64,000 bases of DNA, from the NCBI RefSeq assembly GCF_900104555.1, contig NZ_FNJU01000001.1, positions 682,001-746,000 on the forward strand. The letters run 5' to 3'. This stretch comes from Litchfieldia salsa (GTDB taxonomy: Bacteria > Bacillota > Bacilli > Bacillales > Bacillaceae_L). A model generated the notes under the pieces. The model was not told where the DNA came from. It did not search any database and worked only from the letters and a program-made list of their open reading frames with translations. Of the stretch, positions 42,442 through 52,443 are shown piece by piece. Every line of letters starts with the position of its first letter. Position 1 is the stretch's first letter. The position numbers and the translations under genes are program-made.

Positions 42442-44469
42442 TTAGTTTGCTAGAATCATAACTCCTCTACCTTCAATTGTTGTTATGCCGTTAAACGATT
42501 CTCCACTAATTAGCTCATTTCTCTGTTCGCTCAATTCGAAGGTAGCTGACTCTGCATTATGATTCATAACAAATAAAAAGGTTTTTCCTTCTTTCACACG
42601 CTCTGTAACCTCAATGCCTCTGTCGGCAGCCCTCACAAGAGAATGAATCCCCTTCTCTTCACAAAGATTTGCTAACAACCCATGAAGAAATTGTTGATCA
42701 GGACTCGACGCGACATAATAAGCTTCACCAGCACCAAATTTATTTTTCGTTAACACTGGCATTCCTTGATAAAAATCAGATCCATAAGTAGCAAGTACCT
42801 CTGCTCCCTCAGAATGAATCAGGTCAAAGAGAATGTTACACTCATAGTCCCCTTTTAGGTTCCCCCAGTCTTCTTTCATAACAATTTGATTGGTTTCCTT
42901 TGGATCAAGCGCATCAATTTCCTCTGCCCAAATTCCTAACAATTCTCTTAATTCACCAGGATAGCCACCTAATGTAACTAAATCATTCTCATTGACAACC
43001 CCACTGAAGAAGGTCGTAATGAATGTACCGCCATTTTTAACAAAGGTTTCAAGTTTATTTGCATAACCACCTTTAACCATATATAAAACTGGTGCAATCA
43101 CAATATCGTACTTACTTAGATCCTCATCTACACCAATCATGTCCACCTGAATATGCTGATGGTATAAGGCTTCATAGTATTTATGAACTTCTTTTACATA
43201 ATCTAATGCAATCGAAGGTCCACTAGATAAATCGATTGCCCAGCGATTCTCCCAGTCAAAAACGATTGCAACTCTAGCATTCATCCTTGCACCAATTATT
43301 TGATCGGATAATTGATGAAGCTCTTTTCCTAGCTGAGCACTTTCTCTAAAAACTCGTGTATGCTCATGGCCGACATGTTCTATGACTGCACCATGATACT
43401 TTTCTGTTGCTCCTACCGATCTTCGCAATTGGAAAAACATAACCGTGTCTGCTCCATGAGCGACTGCTTGATAGCTCCATAGCCTCATGACACCTGGTCG
43501 CTTAAGAGAATTATAGGCTTGCCAGTTTTGTTGACTTGGGGTCTGCTCCATGAGCATAAATGGTTTGCCGCTCTTTAAGCCTCTCATTAGGTCATGTGTC
43601 ATGGACGTTAGACTCACAGGCGTATCAATAGACGGATAATTATCCCAAGAGACGATATCCATCTCATCAGCCCATTTAAAATAATCTAATTCTGGATATA
43701 ATCCCATAAGGTTCGTAGTGATTGGAATAGTAGGGGTATGTTTACGGATCGCATCTCTTTCAAGCATATAACATTCTAAAATTCGTTCAGACTGATATCG
43801 TCTATAGTCTAAAGAAATTCCTTGAAAATTCGTATTTCGTCCACCTTGCCATTCTTCACTTAATCCATTTGGAGGTACGATCTCTTCCCAGTCCAAAAAT
43901 GTATGTCCCCAGAAGCGTGTATTCCATGCTTTATTCACAGCGTCTAACGTTACATATCGATCCTTAAGCCACTCGATAAATCCTTTAGCGCAATTTTCAC
44001 AATAGCAGTACCCACCGTATTCATTGGATATATGCCAAATAAGTACTGCAGGATGATTTTTATACCGCTCTGCTAGTATTTCTGAAATCTTTTTAGCATA
44101 TTTCCGATAGGTTGGGCTACTTGGACAAGAATTGTGTCTTCCACCGAATTGCCTCTTTCTTCCTTCAAAATCAACTCTTCTTATATCTGGATATTTCTTC
44201 GCCATCCACGCAGGGTGTGCTGCTGTACTTGTAGCTAAACAAACATAAACACCATTTTTGTAGAGACGATCGATCGTTTCATCTAACCATGTAAACTCAT
44301 ATGTATCTTCATTTGGCTGATTGAGTGCCCACGAAAATACGTTAATTGTAGCTACATCAATACCTGCCAACTTAAACATTCGATGATCTTCATTCCACGT
44401 TTCTTCATCCCATTGTTCAGGATTATAGTCACCACCATACCAAATTTTCGGTAGTTGATCGTTGATCAT
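42442..44469 (-). CDS. GH42 beta-galactosidase
   Basis: A 675-residue cytoplasmic GH42 enzyme. Acid/base E150 is in WHISNEYGG and nucleophile E308 in FMLMEQTPS. The zinc-site cysteines C115, C155, C157 and C160 (CYCENC) are present, as in GanA/YesZ-type enzymes; the trimerisation and C-terminal beta domains follow. In module 2 it would remove beta-galactosyl residues from imported galactosylated oligosaccharides before the alpha-xylosidase acts. AAGGGGATG precedes the ATG. A repeat and a hairpin separate it from the binding-protein gene, so it may have its own promoter. GH42 members also act on galactan fragments. Confidence 0.94.
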   Translation of the reverse strand: MINDQLPKIWYGGDYNPEQWDEETWNEDHRMFKLAGIDVATINVFSWALNQPNEDTYEFTWLDETIDRLYKNGVYVCLATSTAAHPAWMAKKYPDIRRVDFEGRKRQFGGRHNSCPSSPTYRKYAKKISEILAERYKNHPAVLIWHISNEYGGYCYCENCAKGFIEWLKDRYVTLDAVNKAWNTRFWGHTFLDWEEIVPPNGLSEEWQGGRNTNFQGISLDYRRYQSERILECYMLERDAIRKHTPTIPITTNLMGLYPELDYFKWADEMDIVSWDNYPSIDTPVSLTSMTHDLMRGLKSGKPFMLMEQTPSQQNWQAYNSLKRPGVMRLWSYQAVAHGADTVMFFQLRRSVGATEKYHGAVIEHVGHEHTRVFRESAQLGKELHQLSDQIIGARMNARVAIVFDWENRWAIDLSSGPSIALDYVKEVHKYYEALYHQHIQVDMIGVDEDLSKYDIVIAPVLYMVKGGYANKLETFVKNGGTFITTFFSGVVNENDLVTLGGYPGELRELLGIWAEEIDALDPKETNQIVMKEDWGNLKGDYECNILFDLIHSEGAEVLATYGSDFYQGMPVLTKNKFGAGEAYYVASSPDQQFLHGLLANLCEEKGIHSLVRAADRGIEVTERVKEGKTFLFVMNHNAESATFELSEQRNELISGESFNGITTIEGRGVMILAN

Positions 44470-44524
44470 ATAATCATCCCCTTGCTCCTGAGTCTTTTAT
44501 TATCATCGTTTAGTAGTTTTAGAA

Positions 44525-44730
44525 TGCTTTCATATAGAATGTTGCTTTGAAAGCCGCCGGCTGAATACACTCCGCGTCCGGCGGGTGACCAGTGAGCCTC
44601 CTCGTCGCTACTGCTCCTGTGGGGTCTCACTTTGGCCACTGGTCCCGCTGGAGTCTACGTGTATTCAGCCTGCTTGTAATTTACCGTTTTAATGTTTTAT
44701 GTCTAAATCAACAAACTTGAGAAAACAGTC
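44525..44730. repeat. MITE-like element, copy B
   Basis: Same interior as copy A (CGGCTGAATACAC / GTGTATTCAGCC, GACCAGTG / CACTGGTC) and the same right end, GAAAACAG; the left terminal repeat has decayed to GCTTTCATATAG. It fills most of the 354-base gap before the GH42 gene. Confidence 0.85.
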
Positions 44731-44772
44731 TAGTTTTAAATAAAACCTTCCATTCTATGACAATCTTAAATG

Positions 44773-44804
44773 TAGCCTGATTCCTAAATGAGGAACCAGG
44801 CTGA
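44773..44804 (-). terminator. Hairpin after the binding-protein gene
   Basis: AGCCTG-TTCCT and AGGAA-CAGGCT arms, five-base loop. The T-tract on the minus strand is weak, so it may be a partial terminator or a stabiliser of the upstream message. Confidence 0.55.
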
Positions 44805-44823
44805 CCTTATTCATTCATGTAAG

Positions 44824-46497
44824 TTAGTTCGTTCCCCATAATTCCATTTTATCTTTTGTTAATTTAGTCATCTCTTCATTTGCCTTCTCAATATTCATTT
44901 CTTCTAATTCTTTTAACATAGAATTCCATAATTTATCGAAATCAGCAGGTTTACTTAATACAGCTTGAGTAATTCTTTGAGTAACTAAATCATCCGCCTT
45001 TTGTTGAATGATTTGTAAGTCACTACCTGGTGGGACAGAATAGTTTGAAGCAGAACCATGCTTAGAAACTCCTAGTTCCTCTGAAGCTGGGAATGCCTCA
45101 ATCCAGTTTTCCATACCATATTCTTTCAATACTTCTTTTTCTGCTACATTAAAGTTTGCAATAATATCTTGCTCTGTATCTGGAGAAATTGATTGACCAT
45201 TTGAATCTACCGCACCGTTACCCCATTGTGGGAATGGATAGATATAATACCCTACACCCGTTTCCTTGCCATAATCAGGATCTGTTAGCTTTCGTTGTCT
45301 ATCATCTTCTTGTACCACACGTTTACCATCAACAATATCGTAATTTTCTCCTTCAATACCCCAGTTAACTAGAATTTGTGCTTCTTCTGAAGCCATCCAG
45401 TCTAAGAATTCAAACGCTCTTTCCGGATGTTCACTTGTCGAAGAGATTGCAATTCCCCATCCACCAGCAAATCCATAATCTTTTAAACCAGGTGATTTGT
45501 ACTCTGGTCCTAATGTTACTGGAAGTGGTGCATATGTTTTCCACTCTTTCCCTTCAGATACAAGTGCCTTATCTGCATCAGCAATATCCCAATCTTGGTC
45601 AGCAATTCCTAACACACGACCAGATGATAATTTAGCGATATATGTGTCATAAGTATGAGTAAATGATTCTGGATCTAGTAATCCTTTATCATTCATCCCA
45701 TTTAACCATTTAAAGTACTCTTTAATTTCAGGCTTTAAGAACTTATAAGTTGCTTCTCCTGTCTCATCATTTATCGCCCATTGGCCATCATCTGGAATCC
45801 CTGCAGCAAATCCAGCAGGGTTACCCACTGTAATTAACCATCTCCAATCACTGCCTAATAGTGAAAGTCCTAAGGTTTTTTGCCCATCAACCTCTGGGTA
45901 TTTTTCTTTATATTTAGTGATAGCGTCTTCAAAATCTTCTAGCGTTTTAATTTCTGGGTAGCCTAACTCTTTTAAGACATCAAGTTGAACTTGGAAAGTC
46001 CCACTAGTAGCCCAATACGCATTTTGCACTCCATAAGTACCAACTGTATAAATACTAGGATCATCAAGTGATGTACGTAGTCGATCTAGTTGGTCACCAT
46101 ACATCGCTTTTAAATTTTCTCCCTTTTCTTCAATTAAATCATCTAACTTGATAACACCGCCGGCTTGAATTAGCTTCCCAATATCACCTTTAGCATAAAT
46201 CATATCCGGATAATCACCACTAGCGATCATCAGTGGAATTGTTTCATCATTTCCACCAACAGGATAATCTAACTCTAAAGTAACTCCTGTTGCTTCTGTA
46301 ATTTTCTTCGCGACCGGATCATCAAATGTCTTCTCTTCCCCATCAGCGCTATAGAATGTTAGTGTTAATGGTTCGGTAGAAGATGATTCCCCAGAGTTCT
46401 CAGATGAATCTTTAGAGGATTTATCTGTACAACCAGCCATAATCACCGTTATGGTGAATAACAAAGATAACGTTAAGAATGATAATTTCTTTTTCAT
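44824..46497 (-). CDS. Large LplA/YtcQ-type sugar-binding lipoprotein (module 2 importer)
   Basis: A 557-residue lipoprotein: signal and lipobox IMAGC (Cys23), an acidic Ser-rich linker, then a long binding domain of the YtcQ/LplA class, which is about 100 residues bigger than the usual CUT1 binder and binds long or branched oligosaccharides. LTLTFYSADGEEKTFDDPVAK and FEFLDWMASEEAQILVNWGIEGENYDI are characteristic. AGGAGGG precedes the ATG. The permease genes lie directly upstream. In context the expected ligand is xyloglucan oligosaccharides; this is inferred from the enzymes. Confidence 0.93.
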   Translation of the reverse strand: MKKKLSFLTLSLLFTITVIMAGCTDKSSKDSSENSGESSSTEPLTLTFYSADGEEKTFDDPVAKKITEATGVTLELDYPVGGNDETIPLMIASGDYPDMIYAKGDIGKLIQAGGVIKLDDLIEEKGENLKAMYGDQLDRLRTSLDDPSIYTVGTYGVQNAYWATSGTFQVQLDVLKELGYPEIKTLEDFEDAITKYKEKYPEVDGQKTLGLSLLGSDWRWLITVGNPAGFAAGIPDDGQWAINDETGEATYKFLKPEIKEYFKWLNGMNDKGLLDPESFTHTYDTYIAKLSSGRVLGIADQDWDIADADKALVSEGKEWKTYAPLPVTLGPEYKSPGLKDYGFAGGWGIAISSTSEHPERAFEFLDWMASEEAQILVNWGIEGENYDIVDGKRVVQEDDRQRKLTDPDYGKETGVGYYIYPFPQWGNGAVDSNGQSISPDTEQDIIANFNVAEKEVLKEYGMENWIEAFPASEELGVSKHGSASNYSVPPGSDLQIIQQKADDLVTQRITQAVLSKPADFDKLWNSMLKELEEMNIEKANEEMTKLTKDKMELWGTN

Positions 46498-46550
46498 ATT
46501 TGACCCTCCTGCAAGTTATTTTTTTATATTAATTTTCATTAATACCAAAG

Positions 46551-47441
46551 TTAGCTTTTAACAGCACCTAAAGTTAAACCAGATACAAAGTATTTTTGTA
46601 GAAATGGATAGACTAGCAAGATAGGAACTGTTGCAATAATTGTGATTGCCATTTTAATAGATTGCGGATTTGTTTGATTTGCGATCACTTGACCATTTTG
46701 ACTTGTAATATCTCCTGCAGAGATGTTCGTCGTATCCAATATCTTCATCAATTCATACTGTAATGTTGTTAGATTCTCATTTGCTCTTGCATATAAATAC
46801 GTATCAAACCAGCTATTCCATTGACCTACCGCCAGAAAAAGCGCTACTGTTGCAATAACCGGTAAGCAAAGCGGAACAATTATTTTGGAGAATATTGTAA
46901 AATCGTTTGCTCCATCAATCTTTGCTGATTCTTCTAATGCTTTTGGTATATTATCCATAAAGGAACGAATGATAATGACGTTAAAGGCAGATAGTAGCAT
47001 TGGTAAAATATAAACCCAGAAATTATTAATTAAGCCCAGATTTCTAATTAACATGTATTCAGGTATTAAACCCCCACTAATAAACATGGTCAAAATGAGC
47101 ATCAGTCCGACTATCTTATTAAATACAAAGTCTTTGCGACTTAATGTATAAGCAAGCATCGTACTAGCGATTAAACCTGTAACCGTACCAACAACTGTAC
47201 GGAGAATTGACATTAAAAATGCTTGGAGTAGTCGATCATTACTACCAAAAATTTGCGTATAGTTTGCAAAGGTGAAATCTCGCGGCCATATGTGAATCCC
47301 ACCCTTTGCTGTGTCAACTGCATTATTTAGTGAGATGGCCAATATGTTTAGAAATGGATACAAAGTAATCACTAGCACGAACAGCATAAACAATACGAGT
47401 GCCATATCAAACAATGTCCATTTTTTTAACTTGTTTTTCAT
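46551..47441 (-). CDS. LplC/YtcP-type ABC permease (module 2)
   Basis: A 296-residue six-helix permease. The EAA-type loop reads KALEESAKIDGANDFTIFSKIIVPLCLPV and the C-terminus FVSGLTLGAVKS is the usual end of this class. It works with the LplB-type permease and the large binding lipoprotein on either side (38- and 53-base gaps). GGAAGGAGAAG precedes the ATG. No ATPase is encoded nearby. Confidence 0.94.
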   Translation of the reverse strand: MKNKLKKWTLFDMALVLFMLFVLVITLYPFLNILAISLNNAVDTAKGGIHIWPRDFTFANYTQIFGSNDRLLQAFLMSILRTVVGTVTGLIASTMLAYTLSRKDFVFNKIVGLMLILTMFISGGLIPEYMLIRNLGLINNFWVYILPMLLSAFNVIIIRSFMDNIPKALEESAKIDGANDFTIFSKIIVPLCLPVIATVALFLAVGQWNSWFDTYLYARANENLTTLQYELMKILDTTNISAGDITSQNGQVIANQTNPQSIKMAITIIATVPILLVYPFLQKYFVSGLTLGAVKS

Positions 47442-47479
47442 GTTTCTTCTCCTTCCCTACTTCCTTAATCCATCAACGG

Positions 47480-48490
47480 TTAGAATACTCGTCCCTCACC
47501 TATTTTTTTAGCAAATTGGTTACATATTAAGATGAGAATGATACTTATGACCGATTTAAAAATACCGATAGCGGTACCGAATGAATAACGGAACATTCCG
47601 ATTCCATAATCAAGTGCATATAAATCGATAACTAGTGCTTTCTCAGCAACAATATTATTTCCGAGTAGCATTTGTTTTTCAAAACCAATATTAATCAAAT
47701 TACCAATACTTAAAATTAACAAGATAATGATTACTGGTCTGATACTTGGTAGTGTAATGTGCCACATTTGTTTAAATCTATTAGCACCATCAACCTTTGC
47801 AGCCTCATACAATTGTTGATCAACACCTGCCATTGCAGCTAAGTAAATAATGGCATTCCAGCCTGTTTCTTTCCAAACATCTGAAATCGTAACAATCCCC
47901 CAAAATAGATCAGGATCTGACATAAACCCAATCGGTTTATCTATAAACCCAATTCCCATTAGTAAATTATTTACGATACCTTCTTGTGATAGCATGGTGA
48001 TGACGATATTTGCACAGATAACCCAAGAGACAAAGTGCGGTAAATAAGAAACTGTTTGTGTAAACTTCTTTAGATGTAACAGCCTTAATTCATTTAAGAG
48101 TAAAGCAAAGATAATGGCCGAAACTGTCCCAAAGATAATACCAAGAATCCCCATACCGAGAGTGTTCTCCAATGCTCGATAAAACATCGGTTCATTAAAG
48201 AGATCTTTAAAGTGTTTAAGTCCCACCCATTCTTGATCAAGTAATCCGTTCTGTGGTTTATAGTCCTGAAATGCCATGACCCAACCACCGATAGGGATAT
48301 ATTTAAATATAATTAACCAGATAACAAATGGGAATGACATTAGAATTAGTGCTTTTTGTTTCTTTGCTTTTTTCCAAATATTCTCTTTTGGTAGTTTAGG
48401 AGGTTTTGATAAATCTCCTTTAACAAGAGAACTACCTGGCATCAATGGTGAGCTTGCATGACCACTAGCCTCTCTCAATTGTTTGCTCAT
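47480..48490 (-). CDS. LplB/YteP-type ABC permease (module 2)
   Basis: A 336-residue permease with an unusually long cytoplasmic start (about 55 residues, basic) before six helices. The EAA loop is QLYEAAKVDGANRFKQMWHITLPSI; FDDYKPQ-like MAFQDYKPQNGLL and WVGLKHFKDLF are hallmarks of LplB/YteP. It is the first gene of the module 2 importer unit, with AAGGAGAG before its ATG and a cre box 79 bases upstream. Confidence 0.94.
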   Translation of the reverse strand: MSKQLREASGHASSPLMPGSSLVKGDLSKPPKLPKENIWKKAKKQKALILMSFPFVIWLIIFKYIPIGGWVMAFQDYKPQNGLLDQEWVGLKHFKDLFNEPMFYRALENTLGMGILGIIFGTVSAIIFALLLNELRLLHLKKFTQTVSYLPHFVSWVICANIVITMLSQEGIVNNLLMGIGFIDKPIGFMSDPDLFWGIVTISDVWKETGWNAIIYLAAMAGVDQQLYEAAKVDGANRFKQMWHITLPSIRPVIIILLILSIGNLINIGFEKQMLLGNNIVAEKALVIDLYALDYGIGMFRYSFGTAIGIFKSVISIILILICNQFAKKIGEGRVF

Positions 48491-48568
48491 ATTAATCTCT
48501 CCTTACGTGTTAGAAAAAGACTAAGAATGACTTTTTATCCTTGTCTCATTGCTTAACTTAATCTTATA

Positions 48569-48582
48569 CGAAATCGCTTACA
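48569..48582. promoter_or_regulatory. cre box upstream of the module 2 importer
   Basis: CGAAATCGCTTACA (complement TGTAAGCGATTTCG) fits the CcpA operator at nearly all positions; an AT-rich TATAAG follows it on the minus strand. Confidence 0.65.
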
Positions 48583-48691
48583 TTAAATACGCATTAAACT
48601 AGACTAAAAATCATGTCATAATTAGATAAAGAATATCCGTAAAATGGAGTGGCACAAATTACTTCTTATACAAATTGAAGAAAAAGTACAA

Positions 48692-48740
48692 TGAGGCTGT
48701 CCCAAAAGCTTAAGTGCCAGGCACTTGCGGGACAACCTCA
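48692..48740. terminator. Terminator built on a GTGCCAGGCAC hairpin
   Basis: TGAGG-TGTCCC and GGGACA-CCTCA arms enclosing AGTGCCAGGCACT, 25 bases after the DUF4340 gene. It shares its core with the repeat at 4229-4314. Confidence 0.7.
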
Positions 48741-48764
48741 TTTTTGTTACTATTTTCAATTCGC

Positions 48765-50153
48765 TTATTTATTTAATAGCTCTATCATTTCCTGGACTCG
48801 CTGCTTTTCAATGATAAAGTCTGCAGACTGATCAATAAAGACCGCATAGTGCCTATCATTATAAGGGACAAACTCTACGATGATTTCCTTTGTATCATTG
48901 TTTGCTAGATTTAATGTATACGTAATCGTGGACTCAGCCTGTTTATATTGAGCATCCAAAACCTCACCTGTTACACTTAATCCAGCAATGCTTTTATATA
49001 AATCTCTAAACTCTTTATCTTCTATTAATTGATCATTTAGTTGAAATTCTAAATTTTGTTTACTCTCACTAGAAGTTTGCATATTTTTCTGTTTGATCAC
49101 CATCACTATCTCGTCCTCAGGTGTGTTAACTTTTACCTTACTTAGAACGTCTAATGCCAAAATTTTCACAAATTGATCAACGATATCAAAAGCTTGAAAG
49201 CTATATGGCTCTAAAACTTTTTTACTGATTGTAAAAACCTTATTATCACTCTTCATTTTGGCAAAATAACTATGATCATCTACTAGTTTACCAATCAAAA
49301 TGGTATCCTGTTTCGAATCTGTAGCAATTGTAATAGAATGATTAACATCAGTTAAACCATATTGATGATCACCCTCCACATGTTCCCCAATCACTTCCTC
49401 AAATTCTAATTTATCAATTCCATATAACATATCCGCCATTTTATTATATTTAACGCTATATACCCCTTTATACGGTTGATGCATAAACCACCCAGATAAA
49501 TTCGTACGAACTTCTTCCTCTAAATAAGAAGAACTAGGTAATAATTCAATCGTTTGTTTCCCGTTATCAATCGTTATATGTTTGACGGTATCTGATTTAA
49601 TATCTGTAATCGCATTATTCGTAAGATCATGACTTTCTAGTGGAAGCTGTTCAATCATTTCTATTGGAACTTGATAAATCACCTTATTAGTTGCTAATGA
49701 AACATAATAAAACCTTTTATCTTGACTCAAGCTTCCAATATAAACGTTTTCGAGAGCACCTGTTTCATCTATCAGCTCCAATGTTATAAAGGGCGATTTT
49801 AAACCAGTATCGTCTTCAGAAACCTCGTTAACCTTCATTCCTTGCAAAGATAAAATATTTACAATCGTATTATCCACTTTTACCCGATCTTGTTCTCGTT
49901 CTAAATCAACACCATCCCAAGCCCCAGTGTCTCTCTTAATAAGAGAAACCTTATCATCTTCATGAAAAACATGAATTTCTTTCAGTGTTTTGGCATTCGA
50001 AATTAAATTCTCAACTGTCATTGTTTCTGATGCAATTAATTGGTCTTCTTCCGATGTAGCTTTTTGTGCACCACTATTCGAGAAAAAGAAAAACAATCCT
50101 ATCACTAATGAAATCGTAATAATTATACTAACTAACATGTTTCGTTTATTCAT
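48765..50153 (-). CDS. DUF4340 membrane-anchored protein
   Basis: A 462-residue protein with one N-terminal membrane helix (about 7-26) and a large extracytoplasmic beta-rich region made of repeated DUF4340 units (TGAWDGVD, VKVDNTIVNILSLQG, LTDVNHSITIATDSKQDTILIG). DUF4340 proteins usually accompany ABC exporters of the GldG type; no such partner is here. It is the last gene after the module 2 kinase, regulator and YesL-like genes (19 bases from the YesL stop), so it likely belongs to that unit. A role in sensing or importer assembly at the cell surface is only a guess. AAGGGG precedes the ATG. Confidence 0.85.
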   Translation of the reverse strand: MNKRNMLVSIIITISLVIGLFFFFSNSGAQKATSEEDQLIASETMTVENLISNAKTLKEIHVFHEDDKVSLIKRDTGAWDGVDLEREQDRVKVDNTIVNILSLQGMKVNEVSEDDTGLKSPFITLELIDETGALENVYIGSLSQDKRFYYVSLATNKVIYQVPIEMIEQLPLESHDLTNNAITDIKSDTVKHITIDNGKQTIELLPSSSYLEEEVRTNLSGWFMHQPYKGVYSVKYNKMADMLYGIDKLEFEEVIGEHVEGDHQYGLTDVNHSITIATDSKQDTILIGKLVDDHSYFAKMKSDNKVFTISKKVLEPYSFQAFDIVDQFVKILALDVLSKVKVNTPEDEIVMVIKQKNMQTSSESKQNLEFQLNDQLIEDKEFRDLYKSIAGLSVTGEVLDAQYKQAESTITYTLNLANNDTKEIIVEFVPYNDRHYAVFIDQSADFIIEKQRVQEMIELLNK

Positions 50154-50172
50154 GTTATTACCCCTTACCTAA

Positions 50173-50847
50173 TTAAGTATGTCTACTTTCAGACATTTCA
50201 TGTTCCATGCGAAGTAAAGGACCTTGTAAGTTAAACATAATGAAAAAACAAACTAAACTTACTGCAAACAATGAACTAACGCTTGGAAAATGATAAAATA
50301 TAAATCCAAATGAAACTAAACTTGTCATATTAAACAATGTCGTTTTAAAATATTTAAAATTTGAATAAATAGAGATAATGAATAGGTTTTTAATTTTCAC
50401 TTCGAATCTAGTTATAATTGGAAATGCATAAATCATCACCAATATAGAGACAAAAAGCAAGATCAAAAAGATTGGAGAGGCTGCGTTTAGATATCGAATC
50501 GCATAATAATAATCAATCACTAGAATAAACATAATCGTTAATTGAATAAGCCAATATTTCATTGAAATTCGAAAGTTCTGTTTGTATGCTCTCCAATAAT
50601 CGATTGTAGGGCTTATCTCTCGCTCTCTAATAAACTTCCCCATCGAACTTAATACTGCCGATATCGCTGGCCCTGCTGGTATTAATGTTAAATAAAAGAG
50701 CAAAATATTCTCGAAGGTAAAATCAGCGAGAAAGTAGATTACGATAAACATCGTATTACATATCAAAAAATTAATATTGATTAATAAGAACGCATACATA
50801 TACTTCATTACTACATAAATGGGTCGTTCCGTAATTAGCTTTGACAT
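50173..50847 (-). CDS. YesL-like DUF624 membrane protein
   Basis: A 224-residue protein with about five membrane helices (residues 14-40, 55-80, 110-135, 140-165 and 185-210). FIREREISPTIDYWRAYKQNF matches the conserved cytoplasmic loop of DUF624 (YesL) proteins, which are found next to YesM/YesN kinases and CUT1 importers in Bacillus. The function is unknown; a part in importer assembly or sensing has been suggested from this association. AAAGAGGT before the ATG at 50847 decides the start against an upstream in-frame alternative at 50898. Confidence 0.85.
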   Translation of the reverse strand: MSKLITERPIYVVMKYMYAFLLININFLICNTMFIVIYFLADFTFENILLFYLTLIPAGPAISAVLSSMGKFIREREISPTIDYWRAYKQNFRISMKYWLIQLTIMFILVIDYYYAIRYLNAASPIFLILLFVSILVMIYAFPIITRFEVKIKNLFIISIYSNFKYFKTTLFNMTSLVSFGFIFYHFPSVSSLFAVSLVCFFIMFNLQGPLLRMEHEMSESRHT

Positions 50848-50928
50848 ACAACATACCTCTTTAGATTCGTAACATACAAAGGAAAAATACCCAACCACTT
50901 ACTTAGTGGTGGTGATGGAATCCCCTTT

Positions 50929-52443
50929 CTACTTTACCTTTCTATCTTTCTCAAGACATATTTTTTGATATTCCTTTGGACTAATGCCTACATATTTCTT
51001 AAATTTCTTATGGAAGTAATCAATATTGCAATACCCGACATGTTCAGATATTTGATACACTTTGTCCTCTCCCTTTGATAGTGCAACTTTTGCCTTTTCA
51101 ATCCTTACCTGATCTAGATACGTATGAAAATACTCTCCTGTTTGTTTCTTAAACTTTTTTCCAAGATATGAGCTGTTATAGCTAAATAAATCAGCCAGTA
51201 ATTTCAAATTCAAGTCTTCATAATAATATTGATCAACATAGTCTTGAATAATTTGAACCGTATCTCGATTCGATGTATTCTTATTAATCTTCTGACATAC
51301 AGATACTAGTTCTTTATGAATATATTTCAGTAAATCCTGTAAGTTCTGATGCTCTAAAATCTGGTCCACCAACACTTCCTTTGAAGTAAAAATAGAAGAA
51401 GAATGATGCTTCTGTAAATACTGAAAAATAGATAAGGTACAATCCAGCACTTCAGCTTTCACTCTATCCCTTGAATAACATACTCTCTGATAGTATGTTT
51501 CTATCTGTGATAAGGCTTGCTCAATCTTTTCCAGATCATTAAATTCTATGAACCTACATATATTACTTTCTATTTCCTGGAGAGAATCGTTTGATTCATT
51601 CTGTTCTAGCATGTCATAGGTAAGAAAAGATTTATTACTATGACAAAAATAAACATCTTTTAATTGGATAATTTGTTGATAAGAATCTGAAATGTGTTCA
51701 CTTCCTTTTACTGGACTCCCCAATAAAAAAGTACAATCCTTATTTCCATAATTCACTAGATTTTTAATGAGGTGTTTAATAAATGTCTTAACCTCTATTT
51801 CAGCCTTGTTAATAAATAATAGGTGTACTCTCTCGTCCTTGCGAATGGTTTTAATGGTTTCTTCATGTGTATCTAATTCAGTCATTAACCACCGATAACC
51901 TGTTTGATTGATTGGGTTTAATAAACTCGTAACCTGAAAACAATCATCCTGCCACACTTCCAATAAGCTTGCATCAACTTCATGATGTCTTCCTTCTATA
52001 AGCTTCTTAAGGGATTGCTCTTCATTGATCCGCTTAAATAGGGTTAACTGACTATTAATTTTTTCCTCTTGCGTCAATTCCTCTGTAACCTTTTCTATCG
52101 TACTTATGAGTTCCTCTTCATCAATTGGTTTTAACAAATAGGAGACAATACCAAGTTTCATTGACTCTTTTGCATACGTAAAACTAGAGTATCCTGATAG
52201 AATAATAAATTTACAATGAATTCCTTCTTCTCTTATCTGTTGAATTATTTCTATCCCTGTAAATCCTGGCATTCGAATATCGATTAATACCAATTCTGGC
52301 TTCAGTAGACGAATTTTGTTTAATCCATCTCTCCCATCATTACCAACACCACAAATATAGTACCCATAATCAGACCAAGAAATAATATTTCGCAAACCTT
52401 CTCTTACAATAGGCTCATCATCAATGATTAATACTTTTCTCAT
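50929..52443 (-). CDS. YesN-like AraC-type response regulator (module 2)
   Basis: A 504-residue regulator: receiver domain with IIDDE and phosphorylated D55 in LVLIDIRMPGF, a middle helical part, and a C-terminal AraC-type domain (about 400-500; LNLKLLADLFSYNSSYLGKKFK, YCNIDYFHKKFKKYVGISPKEYQ). Presumed activator of the module 2 genes. Its ATG at 52443 lies 23 bases inside the end of the kinase gene, implying coupling. It is only distantly similar to the module 1 regulator, so the two modules should respond to different signals. Confidence 0.93.
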   Translation of the reverse strand: MRKVLIIDDEPIVREGLRNIISWSDYGYYICGVGNDGRDGLNKIRLLKPELVLIDIRMPGFTGIEIIQQIREEGIHCKFIILSGYSSFTYAKESMKLGIVSYLLKPIDEEELISTIEKVTEELTQEEKINSQLTLFKRINEEQSLKKLIEGRHHEVDASLLEVWQDDCFQVTSLLNPINQTGYRWLMTELDTHEETIKTIRKDERVHLLFINKAEIEVKTFIKHLIKNLVNYGNKDCTFLLGSPVKGSEHISDSYQQIIQLKDVYFCHSNKSFLTYDMLEQNESNDSLQEIESNICRFIEFNDLEKIEQALSQIETYYQRVCYSRDRVKAEVLDCTLSIFQYLQKHHSSSIFTSKEVLVDQILEHQNLQDLLKYIHKELVSVCQKINKNTSNRDTVQIIQDYVDQYYYEDLNLKLLADLFSYNSSYLGKKFKKQTGEYFHTYLDQVRIEKAKVALSKGEDKVYQISEHVGYCNIDYFHKKFKKYVGISPKEYQKICLEKDRKVK

